Source: Butyrivibrio sp. AC2005 (lineage in GTDB: Bacteria > Bacillota > Clostridia > Lachnospirales > Lachnospiraceae). Taken from it: DNA of 64,000 nt. The stretch covers positions 70,114 to 134,113 of the forward strand of contig NZ_KE384138.1 in assembly GCF_000424145.1 (NCBI RefSeq). Direction: 5' to 3'. The first letter of the stretch is position 1; each line of letters begins with the position of its first letter. Below, piece after piece: positions 16,282-23,886 of this stretch. Under the pieces are notes generated by a model, which made no database searches, was not told the origin of the DNA, and worked only from the letters and a program-made list of their open reading frames with translations. The translations under genes and the position numbers were made by a program.

Positions 16282-17598
16282 TTACTTCGGGCTTGCTTTC
16301 GTCAAAAGGACTACTGTCTCACAGCTTCTTGTAAACGGGAACATATCAACAGGTATGATGCGCTCTGCCTTGTAGCCGTTCTTGGTAATATATTCCAGAT
16401 CCCTTGCAAGAGAATCCGGGCTGCAGGAAATGTATACAACTCTGTCCGGATTAAGCTTGAACATGGAATCCATAAAAATCTCAGTAGATCCGGAACGTGG
16501 CGGATCCATGAAAACAACATCAGCATGATCACCTGCTTCTGCCATCTGGACCATAAACCGGCTGGCATCATTTTCATAGATGTCTATATTCTTAATTTCG
16601 TTCATTTTTGCATTGATTCTCGCATCACGTACAGCATCCTTGTTGAGTTCAACGCCGATGACTTCTGCCGCATGCGGACTTGCAATAATTCCGATGGTTC
16701 CAACACCACAATAGCAGTCAAGAACAGTCTCTTTTCCGGCAAGGCCTGCAAGTTCAACAGCCTTGGAATAGAGCTTCTCGGTCTGAACAGGATTGACCTG
16801 ATAAAAAGACTTTGGAGAAATCTTGAACTTCATTCCACAAACAGTATCATAAATAAATCCTGGGCCGTATATTGCCTTCTCCTTATCCCCGAGAATCATG
16901 CTCGTATGCTTATCGTTAACGTTAATGACAATTGTAGTAATTTCGGGATGTTCCTTCAGAAGCGCCTTAACAAAATTATTCTTGGAAGGAAGAATAGGCG
17001 ATGTAAGAACAAGTACCACCATGATCTCTCCGGTGTTATGACCTACTCTTATAAGGACGTGTCTGAAAAGTCCATATCCATTATCCTCGTCATATGTCTT
17101 AATCTTGAAGGACTTCAGCATTCCGCGAATGGTTGCGATAATGGCATCTGCCTTCTCGTTCTCAAGATAGCATGCATCAACAGGCACCACATCATGAGTA
17201 CCTTCTTTATATATTCCCGATACCGGATTCCCTTTTCTGTCGTGGGTAAATACCGCATGAACCTTGCATCTGTAGTGTTCAGGATGCTCCATCTCCATGA
17301 ATGGTTCAACCTTGCCAAACTTGCCAACAAGCTCTTCTACACGTTTGTGCTTTCTTTTAATCTGCTCCTTGTAAGGGACATCAATCATCTGGCAACCGCC
17401 GCACTTCTTGGATACAGGACACTTACTATCGGTCTTCTTAGTAAAAGTTTTTTTACTATCCACTGACTTTTTGGTATTCCCCATGCCATTTTTTGAAGCA
17501 GCTGTCTTTTTTACACCTGCCTTTGACTGGCTTATCGTTCTTGTTGTCTTTGCAGGTTTTGATGCATTGTTCTTATTGACTTTATTTTCATTTCTCAT
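16282..17598 (-). CDS. rlmD: 23S rRNA (uracil-C5)-methyltransferase RlmD/RlmCD type
   Basis: 438 residues. A lysine-rich, probably disordered amino end (residues 1-60) precedes the iron-sulfur cysteine pattern CPVSKKCGGCQM. Then come the TRAM/RumA-like domain, SFYQVNPVQTEKL, the SAM motif VLDCYCGVGTIGIIA, DVVFMDPPRSG and the catalytic cysteine in VYISCSPDSLARDL. It makes 5-methyluridine in 23S rRNA. Gram-positive members may modify both 747 and 1939, so RlmCD is possible. The ribosome binding site GAGGG comes from the end of REP element R2. Confidence 0.92.
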   Translation of the reverse strand: MRNENKVNKNNASKPAKTTRTISQSKAGVKKTAASKNGMGNTKKSVDSKKTFTKKTDSKCPVSKKCGGCQMIDVPYKEQIKRKHKRVEELVGKFGKVEPFMEMEHPEHYRCKVHAVFTHDRKGNPVSGIYKEGTHDVVPVDACYLENEKADAIIATIRGMLKSFKIKTYDEDNGYGLFRHVLIRVGHNTGEIMVVLVLTSPILPSKNNFVKALLKEHPEITTIVINVNDKHTSMILGDKEKAIYGPGFIYDTVCGMKFKISPKSFYQVNPVQTEKLYSKAVELAGLAGKETVLDCYCGVGTIGIIASPHAAEVIGVELNKDAVRDARINAKMNEIKNIDIYENDASRFMVQMAEAGDHADVVFMDPPRSGSTEIFMDSMFKLNPDRVVYISCSPDSLARDLEYITKNGYKAERIIPVDMFPFTRSCETVVLLTKASPK

Positions 17599-17605
17599 TT
17601 ATTAG

Positions 17606-17652
17606 CCCTCATCCGTCAGCTTCGCTGACACCTTCTCCCAGAGGGAGAAGGC
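17606..17652 (-). repeat. REP-like element R2, supplies the rlmD ribosome binding site
   Basis: The + strand has CCCTCATCC-GTCAG-CTTCG-CTGAC, then the CCTTCTCCC/GGGAGAAGG hairpin. On the minus strand the element ends GGATGAGGG, and its GAGGG lies seven bases before the rlmD ATG, where a Shine-Dalgarno sequence is expected. Confidence 0.8.
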
Positions 17653-17662
17653 ATAAAAAAAC

Positions 17663-17790
17663 TCATCCTTATCAGGTAATACAAAAATATACTGTCATCC
17701 CTATCAGGAGGTAATATCAATATACGCTCTCATCTCTATCAGATAATATAAAAAATACTCTCATCCTTATCAGGAATAAAATCTGCCTCA
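17663..17790. repeat. Degenerate 31-35 bp tandem repeat beside REP element R2
   Basis: TCATCC-type starts at 17663, 17695, 17730 and 17761, each followed by (T/C)TATCAG. The starts resemble the CTCATCCGTCAG end of the REP element, so the array may have grown from it. Confidence 0.65.
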
Positions 17791-17801
17791 TTAGGCTCAA
17801 A

Positions 17802-17825
17802 GACCTCCGGCAGCTACCGGAGGTC
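17802..17825 (-). terminator. Hairpin after the 17840 gene
   Basis: GACCTCCGG and CCGGAGGTC form a perfect nine-base stem around a six-base loop. The T-run on the minus strand is short, so it may be a weak terminator. Confidence 0.5.
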
Positions 17826-17839
17826 ATAATCAGACGTAA

Positions 17840-18172
17840 TTATTTTTTCTTTGGTTTATTATTCTTAGAGCTCTTATTCCTCTTGTCACCAAAATCTCTG
17901 ATCTTAATATCCTCAAGACCGGAAACAAGCTCTCTTGCACGCTCAACATCCGCTTTGTTTATACGAATGGTACATACAATCTTGTCTTTATCAGAGCCAA
18001 AAATTCTCTGTAAAAAGCTCTTATCCTGCCAGTCAATATAATAAGAGATGCGGTTCTGAAGGAAACGCTCCTCTAAAATTCTCTTAGTCTCCTTGCTATA
18101 TACCCTACAAAAGGAAACTTCATTATTAAAAACCTGATCAGTTTGTATTATTGATGACATAAATCCGTTCAA
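17840..18172 (-). CDS. Small conserved-looking protein of unknown function (DUF2007-like?)
   Basis: 110 residues from a TTG start, or 106 from the in-frame ATG four codons later. The core EVSFCRVYSKETKRILEERFLQNRISYYID, then VCTIRINKADVERARELVSGL, has the strand-helix-strand-helix pattern of proteins that bind or sense through a ferredoxin-like fold, reminiscent of DUF2007 signal-transducing proteins. The tail is very lysine- and asparagine-rich (KRNKSSKNNKPKKK), perhaps binding nucleic acid. It stands alone between rlmD's leader repeats and a divergent FliD-like gene. Confidence 0.65.
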   Translation of the reverse strand: MNGFMSSIIQTDQVFNNEVSFCRVYSKETKRILEERFLQNRISYYIDWQDKSFLQRIFGSDKDKIVCTIRINKADVERARELVSGLEDIKIRDFGDKRNKSSKNNKPKKK

Positions 18173-18405
18173 AGCCTCTCATTCTATCTGAAATCCACTA
18201 TATTTTACACTAGGCTCCTTATGTTTGTAAATAGTAAAGAAAATCGCAAAAACGCTCAATTTTACACATTCTTTATACTGTTAATTATCTTTTCATTTGA
18301 ATATTTGCAAAATAGGATGTAAAAATTAATTAGAGGTATTATAGGTACAGCATGGATGCTGTTTTCCAGGGAAATACGTTCCCGAAGATCAAAGGAGTGA
18401 TTTGT

Positions 18406-19203
18406 ATGGGAATAAATGTAAATATGGACTATTCAACATTGTTTGGTAGTTTGCCTGGAGCAAACTCTTCGAATAACATTATGTCGGGATTATCCGGCAT
18501 GTTATCCGATTATTCTTCTATCAGAAACGGAAGCTACGGTAAGCTGGTATCAGCATATTATAAAAAAATAGAAAACGAAAATTCTGATTCCACCGACAAG
18601 ACGGATAAAAGTTCAAAAAACAGAACTGAAACCACAACCGAAAAGTCAAAGGCAGCAGAGAAAAAACAATATTCCGCCATTTCTTCAAATGCCAAGGGTG
18701 TTGCTTCTGATGTTGATAAGCTCACAAAAACCGGTGATGATTCAGTTTATTCCAAGTCATGGCAGAATGTAACCGATGAGGACGGCACGGAATCAAAGGT
18801 CTATGACTACAACATGGGCAAAATCACAAATGCTGTGTCCGGTTTTGTAAAAGACTATAACAGCCTTGTAGGTTCAGCTTCAGATGTATCGGACGTAACC
18901 ACAAGCGCCAGAGCTGAATATCTGTCAAAGATTACCAGTTCCTATGAAAATGAACTATCCTCAATAGGAATAAGCGTAAATGATGACGGAAAGCTCTCTT
19001 TGAACAAGGATAAGCTTAAAGAAGCAGGTGCGGAAGCAATACAAAATGTATTCACTCAAAAAGCAGGCTATGGCTACAAAATATCCCAGGCAGCAACAAG
19101 CCTTGAAACCTCTGCTTCAAGAGCCGCTTCCTCCACATCTACATATTCAAAAACAGGACTTACTAACACAGACTTTTCATCAATAATGGATTCCTTTATT
19201 TGA
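18406..19203 (+). CDS. Flagellar-cap (FliD)-like Ser/Thr/Lys-rich protein
   Basis: 265 residues from ATG 18406, preceded by AAAGGAG; a longer in-frame start at 18352 lacks a site. No signal peptide. The middle is low-complexity and charged (about residues 55-95). The C-terminal part has ITNAVSGFVKDYNSLVGSAS and LSSIGISVNDDGKLSLNKDKLKEA, which resemble the C-terminal segment of FliD filament-cap proteins (FVxxYNxLV, then L..IGI..D..G.LSLD...L). It is much shorter than FliD, with no partner flagellar genes here, so it may be a cap-like export or adhesion protein rather than FliD. Confidence 0.5.
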   Translation: MGINVNMDYSTLFGSLPGANSSNNIMSGLSGMLSDYSSIRNGSYGKLVSAYYKKIENENSDSTDKTDKSSKNRTETTTEKSKAAEKKQYSAISSNAKGVASDVDKLTKTGDDSVYSKSWQNVTDEDGTESKVYDYNMGKITNAVSGFVKDYNSLVGSASDVSDVTTSARAEYLSKITSSYENELSSIGISVNDDGKLSLNKDKLKEAGAEAIQNVFTQKAGYGYKISQAATSLETSASRAASSTSTYSKTGLTNTDFSSIMDSFI

Positions 19204-19242
19204 TGAAGAGTGAACGTTCGCCGCAAGGCGTACTTAAAAATA

Positions 19243-19277
19243 GCCGCCGTATTCAGTTTAATTACTGATACGGCGGC
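19243..19277. terminator. Bidirectional terminator between the FliD-like gene and the GH3-like gene
   Basis: A 14-15 bp GC-rich stem (GCCGCCGTAT... and its complement) around TTAATT, with a T-run on the minus side (TATTTTTAAG) and a T-rich tail on the + side. It serves both convergent genes. Confidence 0.7.
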
Positions 19278-19299
19278 ATTTGATTTACCATAAGTTATA

Positions 19300-20592
19300 T
19301 TAGTTCTCTCCGGTTATCTCATCAACACGGTTAGCATATTTTACTCTGAAAATTCTCTTAAGTGATTCATTGATTCTATCTTCGCTTATTGTTCCATTCT
19401 GTACAGCTGCGAGAACTCCGTTATAGCTCTCCATAAAATCAGCAGGAAGGAAAAGCATATCTGCTCCTGCCTGAATAGCTGCTACAGCTGAATCTGCAGG
19501 TGAATATCTGTCAGCAAGATCCGATAATGAATCGGTTATTATTATTCCATCATAACCGAGCTGTCCTCTTAAAACATCCTGAATTACTGTAGAACTCAGG
19601 CAAGACGGAGTATCATCTCCCGTGATTCCCATTGAAGGTGCAGTACATACCATGATCATGCTGGCTCCTGCATCTATTCCTGCCCTAAACGGTGCAAGTA
19701 CATCTTCAAGTCCCTCGACATTATTACCGCTGTTTATAGTCTCCGGAAAATACTGAAGACATGCGGATACTCCAAATGACTGTAATCCTTCAACAGTTTT
19801 TGAAACCATCTTAGAAACTGTATCTGAATTTGTTCCGAATGAGTTGCCGCCATCTGCAAGGTTAGCATTAACTCCGAGATTCATATTGAATCCGTAGCTG
19901 TTTAAATAATTAGCAACTCTTGAAGCGGTATTATAAGCTTCATCAGCATTACCGGAAGCACCGAGCTCTGAAGGTGATGCGACAGCCTCAAGTGAAAGGG
20001 CACTGGCAACTACGCTCTTCTCTCCACCCACTTCAGTAGTGGACATAAACATAGGATATTTGCTCATTGAAGATGTAGAGCTGATCAAATCCTTAACCTG
20101 ACCCTCATCCTTAATATTCTTGGATACGTAGAACAATCCGCCTACTGCATATGTAGACAGTGCATCCTGAGTTGTGGCACCTGCCTTTATAACAGCGTCA
20201 GCCCCTGTGAGCTGTTCCGGAGAAATCATGAAAAGTCCGGCAACCTTATCCTCAATAGGCATCTCTGAAATACAGGTATCCACTATATGATCCAGCATAG
20301 CATCTGTACTCATAACCTCGGATTCTGTCACATTCTCATCGGGTGAAGCAACTGCAGCCGGCTCAATATCAACCTCCCTGGCCTCAGCAACAGCCTCTTC
20401 CACCTGCGCATTATATGCTTTTACAGCATGTACAATCTTACCAACCGTAAAAAATGCGCCGGATATAACTGATACTCCTAAAACGCCTGTAATGGCATAT
20501 GCGGTGATCTGTGCTTTAATCCTGCGCTGTCTCCTAAGTTCTCTTCGAGTATTTCTCTCAGAGCCAACATTATTATTCATTTTATCTTCCAT
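19300..20592 (-). CDS. Membrane-anchored glycoside hydrolase family 3-like protein
   Basis: 430 residues from ATG 20592, which follows GGGGAGG. A basic tail, then one membrane segment (about residues 26-50), puts the rest outside the cell. The remaining domain follows the beta-N-acetylhexosaminidase (NagZ, GH3) plan: KVAGLFMISPEQL, YAVGGLFYVSKNI, an FNMNLGVNANLAD segment and IIITDSLSDLADRYS with the Asp nucleophile position, then AAIQAGADMLFLP. The usual KHFPGHG acid/base loop is replaced by QYFPETINSG, so catalysis may be lost or altered. It might trim cell-wall sugars or be a binding protein. Confidence 0.78.
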   Translation of the reverse strand: MEDKMNNNVGSERNTRRELRRQRRIKAQITAYAITGVLGVSVISGAFFTVGKIVHAVKAYNAQVEEAVAEAREVDIEPAAVASPDENVTESEVMSTDAMLDHIVDTCISEMPIEDKVAGLFMISPEQLTGADAVIKAGATTQDALSTYAVGGLFYVSKNIKDEGQVKDLISSTSSMSKYPMFMSTTEVGGEKSVVASALSLEAVASPSELGASGNADEAYNTASRVANYLNSYGFNMNLGVNANLADGGNSFGTNSDTVSKMVSKTVEGLQSFGVSACLQYFPETINSGNNVEGLEDVLAPFRAGIDAGASMIMVCTAPSMGITGDDTPSCLSSTVIQDVLRGQLGYDGIIITDSLSDLADRYSPADSAVAAIQAGADMLFLPADFMESYNGVLAAVQNGTISEDRINESLKRIFRVKYANRVDEITGEN

Positions 20593-20709
20593 ACATCCTC
20601 CCCATGGAAAATCCCCTAAAAAACTTGTATTCATTATAACATACTAATTACACAAGTTCTACTAAAAAGAGAAGATGAAAACACAATATTTTGTGTTTAA
20701 AAAAATAAT

Positions 20710-21131
20710 CAAAAAAGCACAGCTCCGCGAGCTGCGCATCCAAAACACTATACAGACAAAGCATAAGGGCGAGTGTTCTTCATCTACTACACTCGCCCTT
20801 ACGCATGTTCAAATTGTTCGTTGTCCAATGGACTTACCTCCAATTTCTCAACTCTGCCCTTTCCATTAACCTTTGCACTCGTATGCTGTGACGGCTAGTA
20901 CGACCGCTAGACCTGCGCCACTATGTCATGTACTTAAGCTCGTTGTGTTGGAAATTCACTATTGTTTGTGGTTTTAACTAAATAGTTCGGCGGACTATAC
21001 CTTCCTTTCCGAAAAAAGTTAATTACTAAGATTTAGAGTAAAAACTTAAGTTCCCTTTGGACCGTACCTCCATTTCTTTCAGCCTGTTCTGCTGAAGTCT
21101 TTGAAAGAAGTTCTCTCTTTCTCTTATCTTT
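20710..21131 (-). ncRNA. Free-standing structured noncoding RNA, about 420 nt, class not identified
   Basis: There is no credible reading frame in this 420-base stretch, yet on the minus strand it is bounded by a perfect sigma-A promoter (21138-21166) and an intrinsic terminator (20711-20737: a stem between GCGCAGCTC and GAGCTGTGC, then TTTTTTG). Inside, a 16-bp stem at 20761-20804 (GGGCGAGTGT and ACACTCGCCC) closes a 12-base loop. A TCAGC/GCTGA stem with TTCTTT/AAAGAA extension is at the 5' end, and GCC-ACTAT pairs with ATAGT-GGC in the middle. GGUA-N0-2-GUCC-like words occur three times. It does not fit the core motifs I know of RNase P RNA, tmRNA, 6S, SRP RNA or T-box leaders. Confidence 0.7.
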
Positions 21132-21137
21132 AATCGC

Positions 21138-21166
21138 ATTATACACACGTATTTTTTAATTGTCAA
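21138..21166 (-). promoter_or_regulatory. Perfect sigma-A promoter of the noncoding RNA
   Basis: TTGACA (21161-21166), exactly 17 bases, then TATAAT (21138-21143) on the minus strand. The expected transcription start is near 21131, with no start codon and ribosome site for the next gene until 20592. Confidence 0.85.
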
Positions 21167-21313
21167 TACATTTTTTTAATTTTATTTTTGATATTAGATT
21201 ATTCCGTGTATAAATATTGGTTATCTGATAAAATGTCTAGAAATGCTGTAATATTCACACAATTCAAAATACCGATTTCTATACTCGAAATAAAGTATAA
21301 AAAGTATAAAAAA

Positions 21314-21348
21314 AGCTGACCTAAATTATAAAAAATTAGAGGTCAGCT
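21314..21348 (-). terminator. Intrinsic terminator after glyA
   Basis: AGCTGACCT and AGGTCAGCT pair around an AT-rich loop, followed on the minus strand by TTTTTTTAT. It lies about 20 bases after the glyA stop codon. Confidence 0.8.
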
Positions 21349-21367
21349 CTGTCATTATATAAATTTT

Positions 21368-22606
21368 TTAAATTAGAGGATATTTTGCAGTTAATTCCTT
21401 GATAATTGCTCTTGCTTCGTCGTTATTCTCGCCCTTACCCTTGATGACAATTGAAATTGCTTCTGCGATTTTATCCATGTCATCTTCCTTCATTCCGCGG
21501 GTTGTAACAGCAGGAGTACCAAGTCTGATTCCGCTTGTAACAAAAGGTGACTGCTTTTCATTGGGTATTGTATTCTTGTTAGCTGTAATATGCGCATCAT
21601 CAAGCCATGCTTCAACATCTTTTCCTGTAAGATCAAAGTTGGTAAGATCGATCAGCATAAGGTGATTGTCGGTTCCGCCTGAAACGATCTGAACTCCTCT
21701 CTTCATAAGGCCTTCACTTAATGCCTTCGCATTCTTGACGATCTGCTCCTGATAAGTCTTGAACTCAGGACTGAGTGCTTCCTTAAAGCATACTGCCTTG
21801 GCAGCAACCACATGCTCAAGAGGACCACCCTGGATTCCCGGGAATACTGCCTTATTGAACTTATATTTATCCTGAGCTTCCTGATTCCAGAGAATAAGAC
21901 CTCCTCTGGGTCCGCGAAGAGTCTTGTGAGTTGTTGTTGTAACTACATCGGCATAAGGGAACGGACTGGGATGAACGCCTGCAGCAACAAGTCCTGCAAT
22001 ATGAGCGATATCAGCCATAAGTACAGCGCCGCAAAGGTCTGCTGCCTCACGGAACTTAGCGAAATCAATTGTTCTGCAGTATGCAGATGCACCTGCGATT
22101 ATAAGCTTGGGCTGGTGCTCTTTTGCAAGTCTCTTAACCTCTTCATAATCAATGAAACCATTCTCATCAACACCATAAGCTACTACATTATAGTAAGTAC
22201 CTGAAATGTTGGCCGGGCTTCCGTGTGAAAGATGTCCACCCTGACTGAGATTCATACCGAGGATGGTATCGCCGGGCTTAAGCAGTGCGAACTGAACAGC
22301 AAGATTTGCCTGTGCACCTGAGTGAGGCTGAACATTTGCATAGTCACAATGGAAAAGCTCCTTAGCTCTGTCCCTTGCAATATTCTCAACCTTATCTACA
22401 ACCTGGCATCCGCCGTAATAGCGCTTTCCGGGAAGACCTTCCGCATACTTATTTGTCAGGGGGCTACCCATAGCAGCCATAACAGCCTTACTAACCCAGT
22501 TCTCAGATGCGATCAGCTCAATATGATCGTTCTGGCGCTCCATTTCCTCCACGATAAGGTCAGCGATATCGGGATCAACTTTTTTTACTTCATCCAATGA
22601 ATACAT
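21368..22606 (-). CDS. glyA: Serine hydroxymethyltransferase
   Basis: 412 residues, typical length. HIELIASENWVSKAV opens the fold, and the PLP lysine lies in VTTTTHKTLRGPRGG. QPHSGAQANLAVQFALLKPGD and HLSHGSPANISG are family signatures. It interconverts serine and glycine while loading one-carbon units onto tetrahydrofolate. It is a single transcription unit with its own near-consensus promoter (22667-22695) and terminator. Codon use looks strongly biased, as expected for a well-expressed gene. Confidence 0.97.
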   Translation of the reverse strand: MYSLDEVKKVDPDIADLIVEEMERQNDHIELIASENWVSKAVMAAMGSPLTNKYAEGLPGKRYYGGCQVVDKVENIARDRAKELFHCDYANVQPHSGAQANLAVQFALLKPGDTILGMNLSQGGHLSHGSPANISGTYYNVVAYGVDENGFIDYEEVKRLAKEHQPKLIIAGASAYCRTIDFAKFREAADLCGAVLMADIAHIAGLVAAGVHPSPFPYADVVTTTTHKTLRGPRGGLILWNQEAQDKYKFNKAVFPGIQGGPLEHVVAAKAVCFKEALSPEFKTYQEQIVKNAKALSEGLMKRGVQIVSGGTDNHLMLIDLTNFDLTGKDVEAWLDDAHITANKNTIPNEKQSPFVTSGIRLGTPAVTTRGMKEDDMDKIAEAISIVIKGKGENNDEARAIIKELTAKYPLI

Positions 22607-22666
22607 ACCGGCAATTCCTCCACTTCCGTAGTTTGACGTTTTAATGTACTAAAGCATTTGCGAAGT

Positions 22667-22695
22667 ATAATAGCATATAATGATATAGGTGTCAA
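22667..22695 (-). promoter_or_regulatory. Sigma-A promoter of glyA
   Basis: On the minus strand TTGACA (22690-22695), 17 bases, TATTAT (22667-22672), placed about 60 bases before the glyA start codon. Confidence 0.75.
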
Positions 22696-22735
22696 AAGCT
22701 ACTTAAGTCCTAATCGATTTGTAATAACATTACTA

Positions 22736-22744
22736 TGTTATAAT
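22736..22744 (+). promoter_or_regulatory. Extended -10 promoter of the lipid kinase gene
   Basis: TG-T-TATAAT lies 33-41 bases before the start codon of the + strand lipid kinase gene. The -35 region is poor, as is usual for extended -10 promoters. Confidence 0.5.
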
Positions 22745-22776
22745 AATAAAAAAGTTTTGTTGGGAGTCTTTTTAAT

Positions 22777-23757
22777 ATGTTTTATTGCATAGTTAACCCT
22801 TCAGCCAGATCAGGCCACGGGAAAAATATCTACAATATGTTCGAGGAAAAATGCAAACTTCTTGGCATTCCTTATAAAGTGATCTTTACCAAAGGTCCCG
22901 GGCACGCCATGAGCGTTGTAAACCGTCTTACAGATACTTCCGCTTTCGAAAAAAACGATTCTTCAGAACCTATTAATATTATTGTCATGGGTGGCGACGG
23001 AACCCTTAATGAAGTTGTTTCGGGAATACAGGATTTCGATAAGGTAAGACTTGGCGTCGTTCCACTCGGTTCAGGTAATGATTTTGTAAGAGACCTGGAT
23101 TTTCCAAAAAAATCCTCCGAGCTTATTGATCAGATTTTAAAAGGGGAAGTTGTAAGAAAACTAGATGTAGGTAATGTCCACTATGATCATATGACCAAAA
23201 CTCTCTCAAGGCTCCATGATGAACGCATTGCTGAAGACAGACGCTTTGATGTTAGTGCAGGTATCGGTTTTGATGCCGCTGTTTGTGAAGAAGCTCTTTC
23301 CTCAAAGACCAAGAACAAACTAAACAAATTCGGTCTGGGAAAAGCAACCTATGGAGTTATTGCCGTCAAACAGATTCTTCATGCCGATCAGCCTTCCTGC
23401 GACATAGAAACCGATGACGGACAGCACATTCACATAGATCATCTTATTTTTGCCGCAGCCATGATCCATCACTATGAGGGTGGCGGCTTTAAGTTTGCCC
23501 CTGATGCAGATCTTCAGGACGGTTATTTTGACCTTATAGCAGGCGGGGATATATCCACAAAACAGATTTTCAAAGTACTGCCTATGTCGTTCTTCGGTAA
23601 GCACTATGGGCAAGACGGAATCCATCACATAAGAGCACGGGAAATCCGCATAAAGACCTCTATCCCTTTATGGGTACACACAGATGGAGAAGTTCTTTTG
23701 AAATCAGATCAGATTACACTGAAATGTCTAAAGAAAAAATTAAATCTTTTATCGTGA
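22777..23757 (+). CDS. Diacylglycerol/lipid kinase family protein
   Basis: 326 residues, no membrane segment. NPSARSGHGKN at the amino end and VMGGDGTLNEVVSG match the DagK/YegS nucleotide-binding signature (GGDGT), and GVVPLGSGNDFVRDL completes the catalytic domain. An insertion around residues 125-155 (about 30 residues, charged) is longer than in DgkB. The C-terminal LPLWVHTDGE-like strand is typical. It phosphorylates diacylglycerol or a related lipid at the membrane face, feeding phospholipid recycling. It is divergent from glyA and followed by a PAP2 phosphatase gene, the opposite activity. Confidence 0.88.
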   Translation: MFYCIVNPSARSGHGKNIYNMFEEKCKLLGIPYKVIFTKGPGHAMSVVNRLTDTSAFEKNDSSEPINIIVMGGDGTLNEVVSGIQDFDKVRLGVVPLGSGNDFVRDLDFPKKSSELIDQILKGEVVRKLDVGNVHYDHMTKTLSRLHDERIAEDRRFDVSAGIGFDAAVCEEALSSKTKNKLNKFGLGKATYGVIAVKQILHADQPSCDIETDDGQHIHIDHLIFAAAMIHHYEGGGFKFAPDADLQDGYFDLIAGGDISTKQIFKVLPMSFFGKHYGQDGIHHIRAREIRIKTSIPLWVHTDGEVLLKSDQITLKCLKKKLNLLS

Positions 23758-23886
23758 AAAACGCACAGAAATTTATAGTTTTTTTATAATTTTTGTACAG
23801 TTTTTCATTTGAATATCTTTTTGCCTTGCGATATAGTTAATTATCGATACACAAACACTGTTTAGCGAAATAAGGTGAAAAGTTAT

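Noticed and set aside
16117..17466. A 449-codon open frame on the + strand
   Set aside because: It is the exact antisense of rlmD, which has all family motifs; the + strand translation has no recognisable domain and no ribosome binding site.
20991..21002. Group I intron S-type motif (GGTATAGTCC) inside the noncoding RNA
   Set aside because: No matching upstream ACUA-type P7 partner or exons were found, and the RNA has its own promoter and terminator.
20710..21131. CsrA-sponge RNA (GGA motifs)
   Set aside because: About nine GGA words in 420 bases is close to what base composition predicts, and few sit in hairpin loops.
18292..23816. Exact 15-base match TTTTCATTTGAATAT upstream of the FliD-like and PAP2 genes
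   Set aside because: Exact 15-mers are expected a few times by chance in AT-rich DNA of this length; only the separate AAAAACGCWCA pattern was kept.
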